Source: an uncultured Alphaproteobacteria bacterium
Lineage (GTDB): Bacteria; Pseudomonadota; Alphaproteobacteria; HIMB59; GCA-002718135
Direction of reading: 5' to 3'
NCBI GenBank assembly: GCA_902600225.1
Contig: CACKIH010000001.1
Location: 1-64,000 of the forward strand
DNA length: 64,000 nucleotides
The translations under genes were made by a program, and so were the position numbers. Below the pieces are notes generated by a model, which saw only the letters and a list, made by a program, of their open reading frames with translations, was not told the origin of the DNA and ran no database searches. Positions 52,847 through 64,000 of the stretch are shown here, in pieces; the stretch's first letter is position 1; each line of letters starts with the position of its first letter.

Positions 52847-53814
52847 AGCTCACAAATAAAGAATTCATTAAAAACATAGAAAAAAAATATATTTTTGAAA
52901 AAAATCCTTCTGTTGCTGTGGCAGTTTCTGGCGGCCCAGATAGTATGTCATTATTATTCCTCATAAATGCTTTTATAAAATACAAAAAAGGGAAATTGAT
53001 GGCTTTAATTGTAGATCATCGTATTAGAAAAAATTCTAAAGAGGAAGCTAGGTTGATTTCTACCTACTTGGATAAAAACAACATTAACTCTCAAATTCTA
53101 ACTGCAAACAAAAATAAAGTTAGAAAGAAAAGTATGAATGAGGCTAGAGATAATCGTTATAATTTACTTACAGATTATTGTATTAAAAATAATATTTTGC
53201 ATTTATTTATCGCTCATCACAAAGATGATAATTTAGAAACCTTTTTGAGTAGAAAGATCGCTGGCAGTGATTTTTATGGTTTAAAATCAATGTCTGAACT
53301 GTCATTTTACAACAGAGTCAATATAATAAGGCCACTTTTAAATTTCTCAAAAGAAATGCTGTTAAGTTACACTAAGAAAAATAAAATAGAATATATTAAT
53401 GATCCATCAAATTTTAATTTAGATTATACTCGTCCTACAATAAGAAATTTTCTTAAAAAATCTGACCAAAAAACAATTAAAGAAATAAATAAAGATTTTG
53501 AGAATATACTTTTTTATTCACCATATTTCATTCAAATGATACATGAGATACTTCTTAAAAATATTGTTGATGTTGACAGTAAACAAATTGTTATTAGTCT
53601 TAATAATATAAAAAATTTAAATGAAATTACTTCTGAAAATATTATACGAAGAATATATCAGTTTTTATTTTATCAATCTAACGCTCCTCGATCAAAAAAA
53701 ACTAAAATCTTAATAAGTGAATTAAAGAAATTAAATTTTAATATTTTTAACCTCAAAGGTATGATTGTTAAAAAAAATGATGATTTTCTTACATTTTCAA
53801 GAAAATTTGTTTAA
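52843..53814 (+). CDS. tilS: tRNA(Ile)-lysidine synthase
   Basis: 'VAVAVSGGPDSMSLLFLINAF' PP-loop; 'AHHKDDNLETFLSR'; 'DPSNFNLDYTRPTIRNFL'. Confidence 0.96.
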   Translation: MKLTNKEFIKNIEKKYIFEKNPSVAVAVSGGPDSMSLLFLINAFIKYKKGKLMALIVDHRIRKNSKEEARLISTYLDKNNINSQILTANKNKVRKKSMNEARDNRYNLLTDYCIKNNILHLFIAHHKDDNLETFLSRKIAGSDFYGLKSMSELSFYNRVNIIRPLLNFSKEMLLSYTKKNKIEYINDPSNFNLDYTRPTIRNFLKKSDQKTIKEINKDFENILFYSPYFIQMIHEILLKNIVDVDSKQIVISLNNIKNLNEITSENIIRRIYQFLFYQSNAPRSKKTKILISELKKLNFNIFNLKGMIVKKNDDFLTFSRKFV

Positions 53815-53865
53815 TTTTCTACAAAACTATTGTGTTTTTATAATAAATTCCTATGTATTAAGTAG

Positions 53866-55767
53866 ATGAAAAATATCAGTAAAAACGTTGTATTATGGAT
53901 TATAATTGGATTGCTCCTAATTGTGCTTTTCAATCTTTTCCAAGGAAGTTCAAATAACAGAAATACCTCAAAAATATCTTTTTCTGACTTCATTGCTGCA
54001 ACAGAAAGTGGAAATGTTTCAGAAGTTAATATCAATGGAAGCAACGTTACAGGATTTCTTAATGACGGACGATCATTTAGCACATATGTCCCAAATTATC
54101 CCAATTTAGTTGATAAATTAAATGAAAGTGGCGTGAAAATTACTGCTGAGCCCTCTGAGAGATCAATGCATCCACTTTTAAGTGTATTACTGTCGTGGTT
54201 TCCAATGCTTCTATTAATTGGAGTTTGGATTTTCTTTATGCGCCAGATGCAAGGTGGTGGTGGAAAAGCAATGGGCTTTGGTAAATCTAAAGCTAAATTA
54301 TTAAATGAAGCAGTTGGTAAAGTTACATTTGACGATGTAGCAGGTATTGATGAAGCTAAACAAGAATTAGAGGAAGTTGTTGAATTTTTAAAAGATCCTT
54401 CAAAGTTTTCCAGATTAGGTGGTAAGATTCCAAGAGGTGCACTTCTAGTGGGTCCTCCAGGTACTGGAAAAACGTTACTTGCAAGAGCAATTGCAGGCGA
54501 AGCAAATGTTCCTTTCTTTTCTATTTCAGGATCAGATTTTGTTGAAATGTTTGTAGGTGTCGGCGCTAGTAGAGTTAGAGATATGTTTGAACAAGGTAAA
54601 AAAAATGCACCTTGTATAGTTTTTATTGATGAAATAGATGCTGTTGGAAGGCACCGTGGCGCTGGTCTTGGTGGCGGGAATGACGAAAGAGAACAAACTC
54701 TAAATCAACTTCTTGTGGAAATGGATGGTTTTGAAGCAAATGCGGGTGTAATTATAATTGCCGCAACAAATAGACCAGACGTTCTTGATCCAGCATTGCT
54801 TAGACCAGGAAGATTTGACCGTCAAATAACAGTTAATAACCCTGATGTAATGGGAAGAGACAAAATACTTAAAGTTCATATTAAAAAAATTAAAGTTTCG
54901 CCAAAATTTGATTCAAAAATTATTGCAAGGGGAACTCCAGGTTTTTCTGGAGCTGATTTAGCAAATCTAGTTAATGAAGCTGCATTATTAGCAGCTAGAA
55001 AAAATAAAAGAATGGTTACACTTGAGGATTTTGAAAGTGCGAAAGATAAAGTGATGATGGGTGCTGAAAAAAGATCTATGGTCATGTCAGAAGATGAAAA
55101 GAAACTTACAGCTTACCATGAAGCTGGTCATGCAGTAGCAACTCTTCACTCACCAGCCTCTGATCCAATACATAAAGCAACTATAATACCGAGAGGTAGA
55201 GCATTAGGTATGGTTATGAGACTTCCTGAAAAAGATCAACTGTCTATGAGAAAAGATCAGATGAAAGCTCATTTATTAATTGCTACTGGTGGAAGAATTG
55301 CAGAAGAAATGATCTTTGGGAAAGATAAAATTACAAATGGGGCAGCAAGTGATATACAAATGGTGACAAATCTATCAAAAAAAATGATTACTGAATGGGG
55401 TATGAGTGAAAAATTAGGTCGTCTAAGATATAACAATGACAGTGAGGAAGTTTTCCTAGGGCATTCCGTTGCACAATCAAAAAATTTATCTGATTCTACA
55501 GCAAAATTAATTGATGAAGAGGTTAGATTTCTTGCAGAAGAGGCTGAAAATAATTGTAGAAAAATTCTTCAAGATAATATTGAAGAACTACATATAGTTG
55601 CTAAGGGACTTTTAGAGTATGAAACATTATCAGGTGATGAAATTAAAGATTTAATCAAAGGTATAAAGCCAACTCGTGATGATTTTGATAATGATATAAA
55701 CACACCAAAAAAACCAGCTACATCTGTTCCAAAAACAGGCGGATCTGCTCCTGCTCCTGCAAACTAA
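53866..55767 (+). CDS. ftsH: ATP-dependent zinc metalloprotease FtsH
   Basis: [21 protein letters not shown] region, HEAGH Zn motif. Confidence 0.98.
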   Translation: MKNISKNVVLWIIIGLLLIVLFNLFQGSSNNRNTSKISFSDFIAATESGNVSEVNINGSNVTGFLNDGRSFSTYVPNYPNLVDKLNESGVKITAEPSERSMHPLLSVLLSWFPMLLLIGVWIFFMRQMQGGGGKAMGFGKSKAKLLNEAVGKVTFDDVAGIDEAKQELEEVVEFLKDPSKFSRLGGKIPRGALLVGPPGTGKTLLARAIAGEANVPFFSISGSDFVEMFVGVGASRVRDMFEQGKKNAPCIVFIDEIDAVGRHRGAGLGGGNDEREQTLNQLLVEMDGFEANAGVIIIAATNRPDVLDPALLRPGRFDRQITVNNPDVMGRDKILKVHIKKIKVSPKFDSKIIARGTPGFSGADLANLVNEAALLAARKNKRMVTLEDFESAKDKVMMGAEKRSMVMSEDEKKLTAYHEAGHAVATLHSPASDPIHKATIIPRGRALGMVMRLPEKDQLSMRKDQMKAHLLIATGGRIAEEMIFGKDKITNGAASDIQMVTNLSKKMITEWGMSEKLGRLRYNNDSEEVFLGHSVAQSKNLSDSTAKLIDEEVRFLAEEAENNCRKILQDNIEELHIVAKGLLEYETLSGDEIKDLIKGIKPTRDDFDNDINTPKKPATSVPKTGGSAPAPAN

Positions 55768-55811
55768 TTTAATTACTTCACTTTATTTATTTTTTTGAAT
55801 AAAAGACATAA

Positions 55812-57159
55812 ATGTCTAAAATATTTGGTACCGATGGTATACGGTGCTTAGTTAATGAGGAACCTCTTTCTGCTGAAACTTGTCTAAAAATTTCAAAAAC
55901 AGTTGCATTTCTTCTAAAAAAGAAAAATTCTAAAAATAGCAGGGTTGTGATTTGCAAAGATACTAGATTATCTGGATATTTATATGAGCCACTTGTGACA
56001 GCTGGATTTATTTCTATGGGTATGGATGTAATTTTAGTCGGCCCCCTTCCAACACCAGCCGTCCCATTAATGATTAAAACTTTAAGAGCAGATATTGGCG
56101 TAATGATTACAGCTTCTCATAATACATATGAATATAATGGACTTAAATTTTTTGATAGCACCGGAACAAAGTTAAGTTCATTGATAGAACAAAAGGTTGA
56201 AAAAATAGTATTAGATAATAAAAAATATTCTAGAATCTCAAACAACACATTTATTTCTGGAAATGCAAGAAGACTGGAAGACGCCTCAGGTAGATACTCA
56301 GAATTTTTAAAAAGCACTTTGAATAAAACATCTTCTAAGAAAAAACTAAAAATTGTTTTAGATTGTGCGAATGGAGCCACATATAATATAGCTCCAAATT
56401 TATTCTGGGAGCTAGGTCATAATATAATTGCCATAAATAATAATCCAGATGGCTTAAACATTAATAAAAATTGTGGTGCAGTCGATATAAAATCACTCTC
56501 ACAAAATGTCATAAAAGAAAAAGCTGATATTGGATTTGCATTTGATGGTGATGGAGATAGGTTAATAGTTGTAGATGAAGAAGGAAAAGAAGTTGATGGT
56601 GATAAAATTATAGGTTTGTTATGTAAAAGTTATGTAAAACCTCAGAAAAAATCCAACCAACATGATGTTATTATAACGGTCATGTCTAATATGGGATTAG
56701 AAAATTATCTCACAAATAAATTAAAATTAAAGATTAAGCGAACATCTGTTGGAGATATAAACGTTATAAATCAAATGAAAAAATCCAAATCTATGATAGG
56801 TGGGGAACAATCAGGACATATAATATTGTCAGAACATTCTAATACTGGTGATGGAATTTTGGCAGCTCTAAAAATCACTGAAATTTTAATATCAAATAAA
56901 AATAAGGCGAGCAAACTTTTTGATTTGTACAATGACTTTGTCCAAGAAAAAATTAACTTAAGTTATAAAACAAAGAATACCAAACTGTTAAAAATTCTTA
57001 ATAAGTTAAAAAATGAAAAACTATATAATAATAAAAAAATCAGATCTCTTGTAAGGTTATCTGGAACTGAACCATTAGTTAGAATACTAGTCGAAGGGCA
57101 AGAAATTACCGAGGTTAAAAAGAAGTCCCTAGAAATAAAAGAGTTAGTGAGGCCTTATC

Positions 57160-57167
<8 letters not shown>
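55812..57167 (+). CDS. glmM: Phosphoglucosamine mutase
   Basis: 'MSKIFGTDGIRCLVN', 'MITASHNTYEYNGLKFF', 'FAFDGDGDRLIVVDEEG', 'VRLSGTEPLVRILVEG'. Confidence 0.95.
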
Positions 57168-60395
<3,228 letters not shown>

Positions 60396-60425
60396 AATAC
60401 GCCTATATCACAAATAAAATATAAT

Positions 60426-61397
60426 TTAATATTTAAGCAATAATTCAATTAAATTCTTAAAATCTTCAGGAATTTCAATATCAAAATCCATTCTTTTTTT
60501 TGATGTAGGATGATCAAAACCAAGATGATAAGCATGCAATGCTTGTCTTTCAAAATTTTTTAAAATCATAAATTTATTAAATGTATTTTTATCTTTTCCA
60601 AATTGATTAATTTTACTTTTTCCATAAATCTTATCACCAATTATAGGAGAATTTTTAGAAGTTAAATGAAGTCTAATTTGATGTGTTCTTCCAGTATGTA
60701 AATGGCAGTCAACTAAACTAGCAATACCAAATGTTTTTTCTAATTTAATATCGGTTTTAGAATATTTTCCAAAACCCTTATTATTTAAACTCATTTTTTT
60801 TCTATTTTTTCTATTTCTCTCTATGTACCCTTCAATTGATTGATTGTTAGGAGTTCCCCAAACTATTGCTTTATATCTACGAGATATCGTATGTTCTTTG
60901 AATTGTTCGGCTAAATTAACATGAACATAATTATTTTTTGCAACAACAAGAATTCCACTTGTATCCTTATCTAAACGATGGACTATTCCTGGTCTAGCAT
61001 TATCATCTAAATTACTTAGTTGATTATTAGTGTAATGCATAAGAGCATTCACTAGAGTGCCGCTTTCATTTCCAGGAGCTGGATGCATTACTAAATTTGG
61101 AGGTTTGTTTATAACAATTAAATCTTCATCTTCAAAAATAATGTTTAAGTCTATATTTTCAGCTGAATGTTTTGTTTCTTGTTTCAAGATAATATTTATA
61201 AAGTAATTTTCATTTTCTTTAGTTATGTAAGACGGATCTTTTATTTCCTTTTCATCAAGACTGACATTGCCATTTAATATTAAAGTTTTTATTTGTGTTC
61301 TTGAATATCCTTCCAATTTTGAAACGAGCACTTTATCTAATCTTTGTGAACTTAATTGTTTATTTATAGTTAATTTAAGATTATAGAATTCGTTCAT
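60426..61397 (-). CDS. rluD: 23S rRNA pseudouridine synthase RluD family
   Basis: S4-like N-terminus; 'PGIVHRLDKDTSGILVVAKN'; 'HLHTGRTHQIRLHL'. Confidence 0.94.
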   Translation of the reverse strand: MNEFYNLKLTINKQLSSQRLDKVLVSKLEGYSRTQIKTLILNGNVSLDEKEIKDPSYITKENENYFINIILKQETKHSAENIDLNIIFEDEDLIVINKPPNLVMHPAPGNESGTLVNALMHYTNNQLSNLDDNARPGIVHRLDKDTSGILVVAKNNYVHVNLAEQFKEHTISRRYKAIVWGTPNNQSIEGYIERNRKNRKKMSLNNKGFGKYSKTDIKLEKTFGIASLVDCHLHTGRTHQIRLHLTSKNSPIIGDKIYGKSKINQFGKDKNTFNKFMILKNFERQALHAYHLGFDHPTSKKRMDFDIEIPEDFKNLIELLLKY

Positions 61398-61689
61398 GTA
61401 TCAAAAAATTCTTAAATTTATTGTAATATTTTTAGGTATATTAATTGTTATTTGTTTTTTAGCTCTAGTTTATGGTTTGTATATAAAAACAACAAAAAAA
61501 CAAAGTAATTTAGAAACAAATTTAATTGAATATAATTTAAATTTAGAAAAAGGGCACAAAATTACAGATATAGATATGATTGATAATAATCGGATTTTGT
61601 TTACAATAAAAAGTAATGATAAAGTTTATGCTTTAATATATGATATAGATACATCAAATATTACAAAAATAGATACATCTAATGAATAA
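61396..61689 (+). CDS. Small single-TM protein (DUF6476-like), unknown function
   Basis: 97 aa, N-terminal TM; divergent from rluD and overlapping xseB start. Confidence 0.6.
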   Translation: MYQKILKFIVIFLGILIVICFLALVYGLYIKTTKKQSNLETNLIEYNLNLEKGHKITDIDMIDNNRILFTIKSNDKVYALIYDIDTSNITKIDTSNE

Positions 61690-61900
61690 AGATAATAATT
61701 TTGAAAATAATTTAAAAAAACTTGAGTCTATTGTAGAGAAATTAGAAAATGGTGAAGTTGATTTAGAAGAATCTGTAAAACTTTATGAAGAAGGAATGAA
61801 TTTAAAAAAAGCATGTGAGGAAAAATTAAAAAGTATTGAAAGCCAAATTAAAAAAATCAAGCAAGAAAACAATAAAGTTACGAAAGAAGATTTTAAGTAA
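61682..61900 (+). CDS. xseB: Exodeoxyribonuclease VII small subunit
   Basis: 'NLKKLESIVEKLENGEVDLEESVKLYEEGMNLKKACEEKL'. Confidence 0.96.
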   Translation: MNKDNNFENNLKKLESIVEKLENGEVDLEESVKLYEEGMNLKKACEEKLKSIESQIKKIKQENNKVTKEDFK

Positions 61901-61909
61901 TTTTCAAAT

Positions 61910-62644
61910 TTGAGTAAAAATCTAAAAATAAGACTTGATCAGCTTTTAATGGATAGAAATCTAGCTGATACTAAATCAAAGGCTCAATCTATGATTATGG
62001 CCGGTCAAGTTTATGTAAACGATAAAATCATTACCAAAAGTGGTAACAGTTTTAATGAAAACTCAAAAATAAAAATTAAACAACTACATCCTCCATGGGT
62101 ATCAAGAGGTGCATTCAAATTACTGAAAGCGATTGATTATTTTAAGATTGATATTGAAAATAAAATTTGTCTAGATATCGGTTCATCAACTGGTGGATTC
62201 ACAGAAGTTCTTTTAAAAAAAAACGCTAAAAAAATATATTCTATTGATGTTGGTACAAATCAACTTCATGAAAAATTAAAAAAAGAAAAAAAAATTATTA
62301 GTATAGAAAATTTTAATGCTAAATATTTAGATAACTCAATAATTTATGAAAAAATTAATTTAGTAGTCTGTGATGTTAGTTTCATTAGTCTAACAAAGGT
62401 TATAGAACCTAGCCTGAAGATTTTATCAAGTAAAGCTGAGATTATTTCACTAATTAAGCCACAATTTGAAACGAATAAAATAAATTTGAAAAAAGGTATT
62501 GTCAAAGATCCATTGATTCATGAACAAGTATGTAATGATATATCGAATTGGTTTAAAAAAACAATTAAGGCTGAAGTTGTAGGTTTAGTCGAAAGTCCAA
62601 TAACTGGACCAAAAGGAAATAAAGAATTTTTGATTTATAGTATT

Positions 62645-62659
<15 letters not shown>
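61910..62659 (+). CDS. tlyA: TlyA-family rRNA methyltransferase
   Basis: TTG start; '[32 protein letters not shown]', '[16 protein letters not shown]', '[16 protein letters not shown]'. Confidence 0.95.

Positions 62660-64000
<1,341 letters not shown>

Overview
AT-rich, gene-dense window with very short spacers and overlapping starts and stops. It looks like a streamlined marine alphaproteobacterium (SAR11/HIMB59-like, inferred from gene content only). I found no CRISPR array, transposase, integrase or prophage block. Housekeeping content: tRNA-Arg(ACG), CIRCE-groES-groEL, recX, argD-argF, trkH, apaG, tkt-gapA, efp, suhB, rpmE, zapA, 5-FCL, yebC, tolQRAB-pal-cpoB-tilS-ftsH-glmM-hisZ-purA, rpoH, rluD, xseB, tlyA, aroC and partial fabI. 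The main accessory content is an ~18 kb one-carbon/methylamine region (14.5-32.3 kb). It holds a DmdA/GcvT-like demethylase, a dimethylglycine/sarcosine dehydrogenase, ETF beta/alpha, ETF-QO, heterotetrameric sarcosine oxidase (soxBDAG), formate-THF ligase and a MetF-like protein. There is also a photolyase - flavin amine oxidase - DUF1365 - CFA-type methyltransferase - DUF2878 operon (33.5-38.7 kb). The best leads are: (1) a possible complete THF-linked glycine betaine/DMSP-type demethylation and oxidation route; (2) a small PDDEXK/Hjc-like nuclease between yebC and tolQ, where ruvCAB usually sits; (3) genes missing from conserved neighbourhoods (pgk/fba, dxs/ispA); (4) the photolyase/CFA lipid operon. 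All calls come from reading the sequence; no searches were run.
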